30,545 bases of DNA from an uncultured Clostridium sp. Lineage in GTDB: Bacteria; Bacillota; Clostridia; TANB77; CAG-508. Location: positions 1-30,545 of the forward strand of contig USCB01000019.1 in assembly GCA_900553125.1 (NCBI GenBank). Direction: 5' to 3'. Positions 1-7,267 of this stretch are shown here, piece after piece. The stretch's first letter is position 1, and each line of letters begins with the position of its first letter. Under the pieces are notes generated by a model. The model saw only the letters and a program-made list of their open reading frames with translations, was not told the DNA's origin and did not search any database. A program made the position numbers and the translations under genes.

Positions 1-154
1 TAATATCAAGTTCTTGTACATCGAGCCATGATTTTGATACACACTTCCTCCACTTCCACCTCACGATGGATAGCTTGTGTTTCTCTAATTGGTTGGCGAT
101 ATATACCTCCAATACGGACTTTCACCGATTAGCTAAACGACATGCCTGTCGCAC
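1..154 (-). mobile_element. 5' part of a group II intron (probably group IIC), cut by the window edge
   Basis: Read on the minus strand, the stretch begins GTGCGACAGGCATGTCG, which matches the GUGYG 5' end of bacterial group II introns. A short CGACA/TGTCG stem follows, then GGTGAAAGTCC and later a GGAAGTGGAGGAAGTG segment, in the order seen in domain I of group IIC introns such as the Oceanobacillus iheyensis one. No protein frame fits. The first intron base (154) lies directly behind the U-tract of the secY terminator; insertion after intrinsic terminators is the known target preference of group IIC introns. The reverse transcriptase ORF and domains II-VI would lie to the left of position 1. 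The assignment rests on recalled family features, not a covariance-model search. Confidence 0.72.
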
Positions 155-188
155 TAAAAAAAGAAAATAGCAACAAATTTTGCTATTT
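155..188 (-). terminator. Intrinsic terminator after secY
   Basis: On the minus strand AAATAGCAA pairs with TTGCTATTT across a 6 nt loop and is followed by TTCTTTTTTTA. It lies 14 nt past the secY stop codon and closes the ribosomal operon. The U-tract ends exactly where the group II intron begins. Confidence 0.88.
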
Positions 189-202
189 CCTCTAAATATA
201 TT

Positions 203-1525
203 CTATTCCAAGAATCCCTTATAATGTCTCATAACTAATTGAGATTCCAATTGTTGGATTGATTCAATTGCAACACCAACAACAATTAAAAGTGCAGTAC
301 CACCAAATGTTATATCTAAAGATGTAAATCTAAGTAACATTGGTAAAATAGCAATAACAGCTAAATAAAATCCACCAAATAATGTTATTTTAGAAATTAC
401 ATTAGATAAATAATCTGTTGTAGGTTTTCCTGCTCTAATTCCAGGTATAAAACCACCATTCTTCTTAATATTTGCTGATATTTCAGCAGGGTTTGTCATT
501 GCATAAGTCCAGAAGAATGTAAATCCTACGATTAGTAATAAGTAAACTAACGCATTTGCTATAGTATATCCCCATCCAACACTAGATGATGATGTAGCCA
601 TAGAGAATTTATATAATGTTGCCCAAAATCCTGTTGATGTAGCAACATCTGTCTTAAATATTTGAATTATCATTGCAGGGAATGTCAAGAATGATGATGC
701 AAATATTATAGGCATAACTCCTGCCATTGCAAGTTTAAGTGGTATATTTGTATTTTGAGCTCCAACCATTTTTCTTCCAACAACTCTTTTTGAATATTGT
801 ACAGGTACTCTACGTTCTGCCTGTTGCATATATACAACTGCAGTAACTAATACTAGAGCTCCAAGTGCAATTCCAATTGCTGTTAAGAAACCAGTTGTGC
901 TAAATCCGTTTGATGTTATTATCAAACGATACATTGTAACTAATACAGATGGTAATCTAGATATAATACCAATAAAGATTATTAAAGAAATTCCATTTCC
1001 TATACCTTTATTTGTAATTTGCTCTCCAAGCCACATAAGTAATGAAGTACCAGCAATAAATCCAGCAACTATCATTGCTCCTGTAATGAAGCTATTATTT
1101 ACGAAAACTCCGTAAGATTTATAAGATAAATATACACCTATTGCTTCTATAAAAGCTAAGAATATTGTTAATATTTTTGTATATTTATTTATTTTTTGTT
1201 TACCATCTTCTCCACCTTCTTTAGTTAATCTTTCTAGAGATGGTATAACCATTCCTAGAAGTTGGATAACTATTGTAGATGTGATATAAGGTGTAATGCT
1301 CATTGCAAATATTGAAAATTTAGCAAAAGCACCACCTGAAATCAAGTTAATCATTCCAGCTAAGCTAGATGAACTATCACTCATTAAATCATTTAATGCT
1401 GATATATCAACACCCGGAACTGTGATATAACAACCAAGTCTAAAAAGAATTATTAGTAGCAATGTATACCAAAGCTTTTTTCTAATATCAGGTGTTTTTA
1501 GTGCGTTTTTTATTGTTTTAAACAA
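203..1525 (-). CDS. secY: Preprotein translocase subunit SecY
   Basis: SecY is the channel subunit of the SecYEG translocon in the cytoplasmic membrane and passes unfolded preproteins with SecA. The 440 aa product has the family length and about ten hydrophobic segments. Family signatures are visible: the N-terminal amphipathic stretch before TM1, a plug-region motif near LISGGAFAKFSIFAMSITPYI, and the cytosolic RRVPVQYSKR loop. The start codon is TTG, immediately after the TAA of rplO, with an AGAGGTGATC Shine-Dalgarno inside the rplO end. It is the last gene of the operon here; adk, map and infA, which commonly follow in Firmicutes, are not downstream because a terminator and an intron intervene. 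Confidence 0.97.
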   Translation of the reverse strand: MFKTIKNALKTPDIRKKLWYTLLLIILFRLGCYITVPGVDISALNDLMSDSSSSLAGMINLISGGAFAKFSIFAMSITPYITSTIVIQLLGMVIPSLERLTKEGGEDGKQKINKYTKILTIFLAFIEAIGVYLSYKSYGVFVNNSFITGAMIVAGFIAGTSLLMWLGEQITNKGIGNGISLIIFIGIISRLPSVLVTMYRLIITSNGFSTTGFLTAIGIALGALVLVTAVVYMQQAERRVPVQYSKRVVGRKMVGAQNTNIPLKLAMAGVMPIIFASSFLTFPAMIIQIFKTDVATSTGFWATLYKFSMATSSSSVGWGYTIANALVYLLLIVGFTFFWTYAMTNPAEISANIKKNGGFIPGIRAGKPTTDYLSNVISKITLFGGFYLAVIAILPMLLRFTSLDITFGGTALLIVVGVAIESIQQLESQLVMRHYKGFLE

Positions 1526-1960
1526 TTAGATCACCTCTGCCTTTCCGCCTAAAGCTTCGATATTTTCTTTTGCCTTTGCTGTAAATTTAACAGCTTTTAC
1601 ATTTAATTTCTTTTCTAACTTACCAGTTGCTAATACAACTATTCCGTCTTGGATTTTTCCAATTATTCCTTCAGCTAAAAGTGTTTCAGCTGTAACATCT
1701 GTTGCTTCTGATTTATTAAGCATTGTTAATGTTACTTCTGTGTAGTTTTTAGCATGAATATTTGTAAATCCTCTTTTTGGTAATCTTCTATATAATGGTG
1801 TTTGACCACCTTCAAAACCACGTCTAACTCCTCCGCCAGATCTTGCTTTTTGACCTTTTTGACCTCTACCTGAAGTTTTTCCTAGTCCTGAACCGATTCC
1901 TCTTCCTACTCTTTTAGATTTTACTCTTTTCATAGCTGGCTTTAATTCTTCGATTTCCAT
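1526..1960 (-). CDS. rplO: 50S ribosomal protein L15 (uL15)
   Basis: This large-subunit protein binds 23S rRNA and acts late in 50S assembly. The glycine/arginine-rich N-terminal loop (KRVGRGIGSGLGKTSGRGQK) is diagnostic. I place the start at MEIEEL rather than at an upstream ATG 12 codons earlier, because AGGAGGTG sits 6 nt before this ATG and L15 proteins begin here; this gives 144 aa. Its stop codon abuts the TTG start of secY. Upstream, where rpmD would normally sit, there are only 134 nt to rpsE, occupied by an inverted-repeat element. Confidence 0.96.
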   Translation of the reverse strand: MEIEELKPAMKRVKSKRVGRGIGSGLGKTSGRGQKGQKARSGGGVRRGFEGGQTPLYRRLPKRGFTNIHAKNYTEVTLTMLNKSEATDVTAETLLAEGIIGKIQDGIVVLATGKLEKKLNVKAVKFTAKAKENIEALGGKAEVI

Positions 1961-1990
1961 TTTCGCACCTCCTCTTTGATTAATGTAAGG

Positions 1991-2048
1991 GGTCACATCT
2001 TTTTCACGGGTCTTTCTTTAGGGACAAGATATGCCCCTCCTTGTGACC
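1991..2048. repeat. 58 bp element with inverted termini in the rpsE-rplO gap
   Basis: The stretch starts GGTCACA and ends TGTGACC, a perfect 7 bp inverted repeat. A weaker inner pairing (AGGGaC with GcCCCT, 2020-2038) could form a second hairpin. No reading frame on the minus strand crosses the gap: stops lie on both sides and L30-like residues are absent. The element may be a small REP/MITE-type palindrome or a structured spacer in the mRNA. It occupies the normal rpmD locus. No second copy was seen in the window. Confidence 0.55.
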
Positions 2049-2094
2049 TAGAGATGTTACTTTCTCAAGTTCCCTTACTGTTTAAGTTCTCTTA

Positions 2095-2586
2095 CTATAA
2101 TATATCTTCTGGTTTTTTTCCTCTTTTTGCAGCTACAGATTCAACTGTTTGCATTGATTTTAAACCTTCGATTGTAGCATATACTACGTTTCTTGGATTG
2201 TTTGTTCCAATTATTTTTGTACGAATATTTTTATATCCTGCAAGCTCTAATACTGGTCTAACGCTACCTCCAGCGATAATTCCAGTACCTTCAGCTGCTG
2301 GTTTTAACATAACTTTAGCGCTGTCAAATTTTCCAAAATATTCGTGTGGTACTGTTGTGTTTACGATTGGAACTTCTATTAAGTTCTTTTTAGCATCTTG
2401 GATAGCTTTTTTGATAGCTTCTGGAACTTCGGCAGCTTTACCGTTTCCAACACCAACATGACCATTTCCATCTCCAACAACAACTACTGCTGAAAATCTC
2501 ATGTGTCTACCACCCTTAACAACTTTTGTAACTCTGTTAAGTGCAACAACTTTTTCTTTTAATTCATTTTCTTGCTTTTCTTCCAT
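2095..2586 (-). CDS. rpsE: 30S ribosomal protein S5 (uS5)
   Basis: S5 is a small-subunit protein at the mRNA entry and decoding region that contributes to translational accuracy. The 163 aa product has the N-terminal double-stranded RNA-binding fold (VVALNRVTKVVKGGRHMRFSA, about 13-33) and the C-terminal ribosomal S5 fold with the AEGTGIIAGG loop near residue 100. The ATG is preceded by AAGGAGG. The gene lies 20 nt after rplR. In most Bacteria rpmD follows; here it does not. Confidence 0.97.
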   Translation of the reverse strand: MEEKQENELKEKVVALNRVTKVVKGGRHMRFSAVVVVGDGNGHVGVGNGKAAEVPEAIKKAIQDAKKNLIEVPIVNTTVPHEYFGKFDSAKVMLKPAAEGTGIIAGGSVRPVLELAGYKNIRTKIIGTNNPRNVVYATIEGLKSMQTVESVAAKRGKKPEDIL

Positions 2587-2606
2587 GTTAACCTCCTTCT
2601 TTATTA

Positions 2607-2966
2607 CTAGAAGTTTAGTCCGCCTTCTCTTGCGGCTTCTGCTACTTCTTTAACAACTCCGTGATATATGTATCCACCACGATCAAAAACGATGTCTTTT
2701 ATGTTTATTTTTTCAGCTCTTTTTGCAATTAAAGTTCCAACTTCTTTAGCAGCAACTTTGTTTGCATGTTTTTCTTTAACTTCTTTATCTAAAGTTGAAG
2801 CTTGAGCTAAAGTACAACCATTTACATCATCTATAAGTTGAACGTAAATATTACTGTTACTTCTGAAAACACTTAATCTTGGTCTTTCAGGTGTTCCAGC
2901 TATTTTATTTCTTACTCTTTTATGTCTTCTAACTCTTTCTAATTTTCTATCAGTTTTTGAAACCAT
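2607..2966 (-). CDS. rplR: 50S ribosomal protein L18 (uL18)
   Basis: L18 binds 5S rRNA and anchors it with L5 to the central protuberance. The product is 119 aa, the usual length. The basic N-terminus (RKLERVRRHKRVRNKI) and the central PRLSVFRSNSNIYVQLIDD motif identify it, and the C-terminal FDRGGYIYHGVVKEVAEAAREGGL is characteristic. AAAGGAG precedes the ATG. It sits between rplF and rpsE, as in the canonical spc operon. Confidence 0.97.
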   Translation of the reverse strand: MVSKTDRKLERVRRHKRVRNKIAGTPERPRLSVFRSNSNIYVQLIDDVNGCTLAQASTLDKEVKEKHANKVAAKEVGTLIAKRAEKINIKDIVFDRGGYIYHGVVKEVAEAAREGGLNF

Positions 2967-3008
2967 TTTGTTCTCCTTTCATAATTTTTCTCAAGGAATT
3001 CAATTATT

Positions 3009-3545
3009 CTATTTACCAGTTTTACCAACTTTACGTCTGATAATTTCTTCAGCGTATTTAATTCCTTTACCTCTATATACTTCAGGTGGTCTTTTTGTTC
3101 TGATAACTGCAGCTGTTTGACCAACTAATTCTTTATCAATTCCTCTTACTATAATTGTGTTAGCATTTGGAACATCAAAAGTAATTCCTTCTGGTGCTTC
3201 AAATATTACAGGGTGTGAATATCCAAGTGAAAGATTTAAGTTATTTCCTTGTTTTTGAACTCTGTAACCAACACCATTTATTTGTAATTCTCTAGTAAAT
3301 TCATTTTGAACACCTATAATCATATTGTTTATTAATGTTCTTGTTAATCCGTGTAAGCTTTTACTTCTTCTTACATCTGAATCTCTAGAAACTGTTAATA
3401 TACCATCTTCTAATTTCATAGAAATTTCTGGTTCAACTGTTCTTTCTAGTGTTCCTTTTGGTCCTTTTACAGTAATATGTTGTCCATCGATTTTAACATC
3501 AATTCCAGCAGGTACTGTAATAGGTTTATTTCCTATTCTTGACAT
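3009..3545 (-). CDS. rplF: 50S ribosomal protein L6 (uL6)
   Basis: L6 contacts the sarcin-ricin and factor-binding region of the 50S subunit. The product has two tandem L6 folds (about 10-80 and 90-165) and the C-terminal signature RTKRPPEVYRGKGIKY. I start at MSRIGNKPI because AAGGAG lies 7 nt before this ATG and the family begins here; a further seven upstream codons are probably untranslated. The length is 178 aa. The start is 14 nt after the rpsH stop. Confidence 0.97.
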   Translation of the reverse strand: MSRIGNKPITVPAGIDVKIDGQHITVKGPKGTLERTVEPEISMKLEDGILTVSRDSDVRRSKSLHGLTRTLINNMIIGVQNEFTRELQINGVGYRVQKQGNNLNLSLGYSHPVIFEAPEGITFDVPNANTIIVRGIDKELVGQTAAVIRTKRPPEVYRGKGIKYAEEIIRRKVGKTGK

Positions 3546-3559
3546 CTTATTTCTCCTTC

Positions 3560-3958
3560 CTACCAAATATAAGCTAAAACTTCTCCACCTATTCCAGCAT
3601 TTCTTGCTTCTTTATCAGTCATTAATCCTTTTGATGTTGAAATTATAGCAATTCCTAAACCATTTAATACTTTAGGTAATTCTTCTTTTCCAGCATATAC
3701 TTTTAATCCTGGTTTACTAATTCTTTTTAATCCATCAATTACTCTTGTTCCTTTTTCATCATATTTTAGAGTAATTCTTATAACACCTTGTGTGTTATCT
3801 TTGATTTCTTCAAAAGATTTTATGTATCCTTCCTTGAATAAAATTTCAGCTATACCAAGTTTCATTTTTGAACAAGGTACATCTACTGTTTTATGTTTAG
3901 AAGTATTTGCATTTCTTATTCTTGTTAGCATATCTGCTATTGGATCTGTAGTATTCAA
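3560..3958 (-). CDS. rpsH: 30S ribosomal protein S8 (uS8)
   Basis: S8 binds helix 21 of 16S rRNA and is a primary assembly protein; in Enterobacteria it also represses the spc operon. The 132 aa product begins with the typical DPIADMLTRIRNA and ends with the STSKGLMTDKEAR..GGEVLAYIW signature. The start is TTG, with AAGGAGGT 9 nt upstream and no ATG nearby. The upstream gap to rpsZ is over 200 nt, unusually long inside this operon, and carries the large inverted repeat. Confidence 0.97.
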   Translation of the reverse strand: MNTTDPIADMLTRIRNANTSKHKTVDVPCSKMKLGIAEILFKEGYIKSFEEIKDNTQGVIRITLKYDEKGTRVIDGLKRISKPGLKVYAGKEELPKVLNGLGIAIISTSKGLMTDKEARNAGIGGEVLAYIW

Positions 3959-4033
3959 TTTATACTTACCTCCTTCTTTTTCTGATTTTTTCTTATTAAT
4001 ACTAAATTATTTTTCTTGCCTATTTAAGCCTCT

Positions 4034-4161
4034 GTCAAATTGATTAAAAATAGTAAGATGTGCATTTTTGATAAATGATATGAACCAAGGCGTACGTGTG
4101 TACGTTGAGGTGAATAGCATTTATCGAAAATGTGCAGATTGCTGTTTTTAATCGATTTGAC
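4034..4161. repeat. 128 bp long inverted repeat between rpsZ and rpsH
   Basis: The outer arms (about 4034-4077 and 4118-4161) are imperfect reverse complements: GTCAAATTGATTAAAAA faces TTTTTAATCGATTTGAC, and further in ATTTTTGATAAATG faces CATTTATCGAAAAT. The centre has a second small hairpin, CGTAC-GTGT-GTACG. One end abuts the rpsZ stop codon. No coding frame fits. A non-autonomous mobile element (MITE) or an mRNA-processing hairpin that separates the upstream and downstream parts of the operon would both fit. Confidence 0.8.
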
Positions 4162-4347
4162 CTACCAGCTTGCCTTTTTAACACCTGGAATCTCACCCTT
4201 ATGAGCTAATTCTCTAAAACATATACGGCAAATTCCATATTTTCTAATATAAGCATGTGGTCTACCACAAATTTTGCATCTATTATATTCTCTTGTTTGA
4301 TACTTTTGTGGTCTTTGTTGTTTAACCTTCATTGACATTTTTGCCAT
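4162..4347 (-). CDS. rpsZ: 30S ribosomal protein S14, zinc-binding type (uS14)
   Basis: This is the short zinc-dependent form of S14 (61 aa) in the 30S head. Two CxxC pairs, CKIC and CRIC, separated by 12 residues, form the zinc site; the paralogous zinc-free form is longer and lacks them. The C-terminal GEIPGVKKASW is standard. The ATG follows AAGAGGAGG. It lies 18 nt after rplE, but is separated from rpsH by the long inverted repeat. Confidence 0.97.
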   Translation of the reverse strand: MAKMSMKVKQQRPQKYQTREYNRCKICGRPHAYIRKYGICRICFRELAHKGEIPGVKKASW

Positions 4348-4365
4348 AGAATTAATCCTCCTCTT

Positions 4366-4905
4366 TTAATTGTGGAAAGGCATTCCTAATAATCTTAACA
4401 ACTCTCTACCCTCTTCGTCAGTTTTAGCAGTTGTTACAAAAATTATATCCATTCCTCTTAATTTATCTACTTTATCATATTCGATTTCTGGGAATATTAA
4501 TTGTTCTTTTATACCCATAGAGTAATTACCTCTACCATCAAAAGAATTGCTTGAAATTCCTCTGAAATCTCTAACTCTTGGAAGTGCGACATTCATTAAT
4601 TTGTATGCAAAATCATACATTTTGTCTTGTCTTAATGTAACTTTGCATCCCATGTCAGCTCCTTCTCTTATTTTGAATGCAGCAATTGATTTTTTAGCCT
4701 TTGTTATAACTGGTTTTTGACCTGTTATTTGTGTTAAATCATTTATTGCATTTTCTAATGATTTAGGATTATCTCTTGTATCTCCTAAACCAATGTTTAT
4801 TACTATTTTATCTAATTTTGGAACTTCCATTATTGATTTATATCCAAACTTTTTCATTAAAGCTGGAACTACTTCTTTTTGATATTGTTCTTTTAAGATT
4901 TCCAT
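4366..4905 (-). CDS. rplE: 50S ribosomal protein L5 (uL5)
   Basis: L5 binds 5S rRNA and contacts the P-site tRNA from the central protuberance. The 179 aa product has the IVINIGLGDTRDNPKSLE motif near residue 32, GQKPVITKAKKSIAAFKIREG near 75 and a C-terminal DIIFVTTAKTDEEGRELL. Length and order match the family. The ATG is preceded by AAAGGAGG. Confidence 0.97.
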   Translation of the reverse strand: MEILKEQYQKEVVPALMKKFGYKSIMEVPKLDKIVINIGLGDTRDNPKSLENAINDLTQITGQKPVITKAKKSIAAFKIREGADMGCKVTLRQDKMYDFAYKLMNVALPRVRDFRGISSNSFDGRGNYSMGIKEQLIFPEIEYDKVDKLRGMDIIFVTTAKTDEEGRELLRLLGMPFHN

Positions 4906-4933
4906 CTAATTTGTTCCTCCTTTCTTAAAACCA

Positions 4934-5239
4934 TTAATCTATTTTGCTATTGCATTTTTTGCAAACTCTAAATTTCTTTCCATCTTCTACAACATAACCA
5001 ACTCTTGTAGATTTTCCACATTTTGGGCAAACTATGTTAACTATTGATGAATGAATTGGAAATTCTGAAGATACGATTCCGCCTTCTCTATTTGGTGCAG
5101 CTTTTACGTGTTTTTTTCTAACATTTATACCTTTTACTATAACTTTTTCAGATTTTGGTATTACTTCTAAAACTTCACCTGTTTTGCCTTTATCATTTCC
5201 TGATAAAACAATAACATTATCACCTTTTTTTAGTTTCAT
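4934..5239 (-). CDS. rplX: 50S ribosomal protein L24 (uL24)
   Basis: L24 initiates 50S assembly and lies near the exit tunnel. An N-terminal KOW motif (KKGDNVIVLSGNDKGKTGEVL, about 4-24) and the HVKAAP..GGI segment identify it. The C-terminal half has two CxxC pairs (CPKC and CKKC), consistent with a zinc ribbon as in many Firmicutes L24 proteins. It is 101 aa. GGAGG precedes the ATG. Confidence 0.97.
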   Translation of the reverse strand: MKLKKGDNVIVLSGNDKGKTGEVLEVIPKSEKVIVKGINVRKKHVKAAPNREGGIVSSEFPIHSSIVNIVCPKCGKSTRVGYVVEDGKKFRVCKKCNSKID

Positions 5240-5279
5240 TAAGGTCTTCCTCCTTTTCTAAATTTCTGCTAATATTTTA

Positions 5280-5648
5280 TTATAGAACTTCTGGAGCTAA
5301 TGAAAGTATTTTCATATATTCTCCCTCTCTTAATTCTCTAGCAACAGGTCCAAATATACGTGTTCCTTTTGGTGTTTTATCTTCTTTTATTATTACAGCA
5401 GCATTTTCATCAAATCTTACATAAGAACCATCAGCTCTTCTTATAGGATTTTTTGTTCTAACTACAACTGCTTTAACAACGTCACCTTTTTTTACAACTC
5501 CACCTGGTGTTGCTGATTTTACAGAAGCAACTATTATATCTCCAATACTTGCTGTTTTTCTGTAAGAACCACCTAAACATCTGATACACATAATTTCTTT
5601 AGCACCTGTGTTGTCAGCTACTTTTAATATACTTTGTTGTTGTACCAT
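5280..5648 (-). CDS. rplN: 50S ribosomal protein L14 (uL14)
   Basis: L14 forms intersubunit bridges with 16S rRNA and is the docking site of silencing factor RsfS. The 122 aa product begins MVQQQSILKVADNTGAKE and contains the KKGDVVKAVVVRTK signature and the C-terminal GTRIFGPVARELRE. Length, sequence and position between rpsQ and rplX are standard. GGAGG precedes the ATG. Confidence 0.98.
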   Translation of the reverse strand: MVQQQSILKVADNTGAKEIMCIRCLGGSYRKTASIGDIIVASVKSATPGGVVKKGDVVKAVVVRTKNPIRRADGSYVRFDENAAVIIKEDKTPKGTRIFGPVARELREGEYMKILSLAPEVL

Positions 5649-5674
5649 CTGGTTTAATCCTCCTTATTTTTTAT

Positions 5675-5941
5675 TTATTTAATAACAGCTTTTTCTACTA
5701 TTTCAACTACTCTCCATCTTTTATCCTTTGAAAGAGGTCTAGTTTCCATAACTTTTACTTTATCTCCAATACCGCAACTGTTATTTTCGTCATGTGCTTT
5801 TAATGTATATGTTTTCTTAACAATTTTTCCATAAACACTATGTTTTACATTTCTTTCAACAGCTACAACTACAGTTTTATCCATTTTGTTAGATTTAACT
5901 GTACCGATCATTGTTTTGCGAAGATTTCTTGTTTGATCCAT
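5675..5941 (-). CDS. rpsQ: 30S ribosomal protein S17 (uS17)
   Basis: S17 is a primary 16S rRNA-binding protein of the 30S body with an OB fold. The product is 88 aa. GTVKSNKMDKTVVVAVER near residue 13, the KKTYTLKAHDE loop and the signature GDKVKVMETRPLSKDKRWRVVEI identify it. Its ATG overlaps the rpmC stop codon by one base (TAATG), which implies translational coupling. Confidence 0.97.
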   Translation of the reverse strand: MDQTRNLRKTMIGTVKSNKMDKTVVVAVERNVKHSVYGKIVKKTYTLKAHDENNSCGIGDKVKVMETRPLSKDKRWRVVEIVEKAVIK

Positions 5942-6153
5942 TACTCATTTACCCCTTTCTTTTCAGCGATTTTTCTTTCTGTTAAAACAGTGTTGATTCT
6001 AGCTATATCTTTTTTAACATCTCTTATTTTCATAGGATTGTCTAAAGTGTTTGTAGCTAGGCTAAATTTTAATTTGAATAATTCTGTCTTTAATTCACCT
6101 AATTCTTTTTCCAATTCAGGTGAAGACATTTCTTTTATTTTATTAATTTTCAT
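5941..6153 (-). CDS. rpmC: 50S ribosomal protein L29 (uL29)
   Basis: L29 is a small helical-hairpin protein beside the exit tunnel, near the trigger factor and SRP docking site. I take MKINKIKEM as the start (70 aa): GAGGAGG lies 9 nt upstream within the rplP end, and the eight in-frame codons further upstream do not resemble L29. The body (ELEKELGELKTELFKLKFSLAT) is typical. The gene overlaps the 3' end of rplP by 11 nt in another frame. Confidence 0.95.
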   Translation of the reverse strand: MKINKIKEMSSPELEKELGELKTELFKLKFSLATNTLDNPMKIRDVKKDIARINTVLTERKIAEKKGVNE

Positions 6154-6586
6154 TATTTTCACCCTCCTCGATAGCAACTTCTTTCATTACAAATTTTGTT
6201 TTTACTGGTAATTTATTTTTAGCTAATCTTAAAGCTTCTCTAGCTGTTGTTTCTGATACTCCTGCTATTTCAAACATAACTCTACCAGGTTTTACTGCAG
6301 CTACCCAAAATTCTGTATTACCTTTACCTTTACCCATACGAGTTCCAGCTGGTTTTCTTGTAATTGGTTTGTCTGGGAATATTTTAATCCAAACTTTACC
6401 ATCTCTTCTCATATAACGAGTCATAGCAACTCTGGCTGCTTCTATTTGATTTCCTGTGATTAATCCAGCTTCTACAGCTTGTAATCCGAATTCTCCATGA
6501 GAAACTGTTGTTCCTCTTGTTGCTTGACCTCTATTTCTACCTTTTTGTACTTTTCTATGTTTTGTTCTTTTTGGCATTAATGGCAT
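6143..6586 (-). CDS. rplP: 50S ribosomal protein L16 (uL16)
   Basis: L16 organises the A-site region of the 50S subunit and enters late in assembly. The 147 aa product has the N-terminal MPKRTKHRKVQKGRNRG, the FGLQAVEAGLITGNQIEAAR segment and the RMGKGKGNTEFWVA loop that reaches toward the peptidyl transferase centre. Its start overlaps the rpsC stop by one base (TAATG). It ends in an acidic/Asn-rich tail that overlaps rpmC. Confidence 0.97.
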   Translation of the reverse strand: MPLMPKRTKHRKVQKGRNRGQATRGTTVSHGEFGLQAVEAGLITGNQIEAARVAMTRYMRRDGKVWIKIFPDKPITRKPAGTRMGKGKGNTEFWVAAVKPGRVMFEIAGVSETTAREALRLAKNKLPVKTKFVMKEVAIEEGENNEN

Positions 6587-7242
6587 TATGCTTCTCCTCC
6601 TTCCATTTTTTTAGTTGGAAGAACTTCTCCTTTATATATCCACACTTTAACACCGATTTTTCCATATGTAGTATTTGCTTCAGCAAATCCATAATCTATA
6701 TCAGCTCTTAAAGTTTGAAGTGGAATATTTCCTTCTTTATAGAATTCAGTTCTAGCCATATCAGCTCCACCTAATCTTCCAGATACTGCTGTTTTAATTC
6801 CAGCTGCTCCAGATTTCATAGTTTTTTGCATGCATTGTTTCATGGCACGTCTGAATGAAATTCTTCTTTCTAGTTGTGAAGCTATATCTTCTGCAACAAG
6901 TGTTGCATCTAAACTTGTATTTTTAACTTCTACAACATTTAGGTTTACATCTTTTCCTATTAATTTTTTAATATCAGCTCTTAAAGCTTCAGCTCCAGCT
7001 CCACCTTTTCCGATTAATATACCAGGTTTAGCTGTATAAACATTAACTTTAACTGATTTAGCTGTTCTTTCTATCTCAATGTTAGCAATTCCAGCTTCGT
7101 ATTCTTTTTTCTTTAAAAATTTACGAATTTTTTGATCTTCTACTAAATAGTCTGCAAAATTTCTGCTATCTGCATACCATTTAGAGCTCCAGTCTTTGAT
7201 TATTCCTAATCTAGCTCCTGTTGGGTGTACTTTTTGTCCCAT
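6586..7242 (-). CDS. rpsC: 30S ribosomal protein S3 (uS3)
   Basis: S3 lines the mRNA entry channel and takes part in the ribosomal mRNA helicase. The 218 aa product starts MGQKVHPTGARLGI and has a type II KH domain with the GxxG loop in GILIGKGGAGAEALRADIKK (about 74-93). The C-terminal S3 domain contains GAAGIKTAVSGRLGGADMART. The ATG follows a GGAGG motif. The stop overlaps the rplP start. Confidence 0.98.
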   Translation of the reverse strand: MGQKVHPTGARLGIIKDWSSKWYADSRNFADYLVEDQKIRKFLKKKEYEAGIANIEIERTAKSVKVNVYTAKPGILIGKGGAGAEALRADIKKLIGKDVNLNVVEVKNTSLDATLVAEDIASQLERRISFRRAMKQCMQKTMKSGAAGIKTAVSGRLGGADMARTEFYKEGNIPLQTLRADIDYGFAEANTTYGKIGVKVWIYKGEVLPTKKMEGGEA

Positions 7243-7267
7243 AGCTTGTTAGCCTCCTTCTTTGATT

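Noticed and set aside
1976..2461. Plus-strand open frame of 161 codons opposite rpsE
   Set aside because: It is a shadow of rpsE and of the rpsE-rplO spacer, with no ribosome binding site and no family resemblance.
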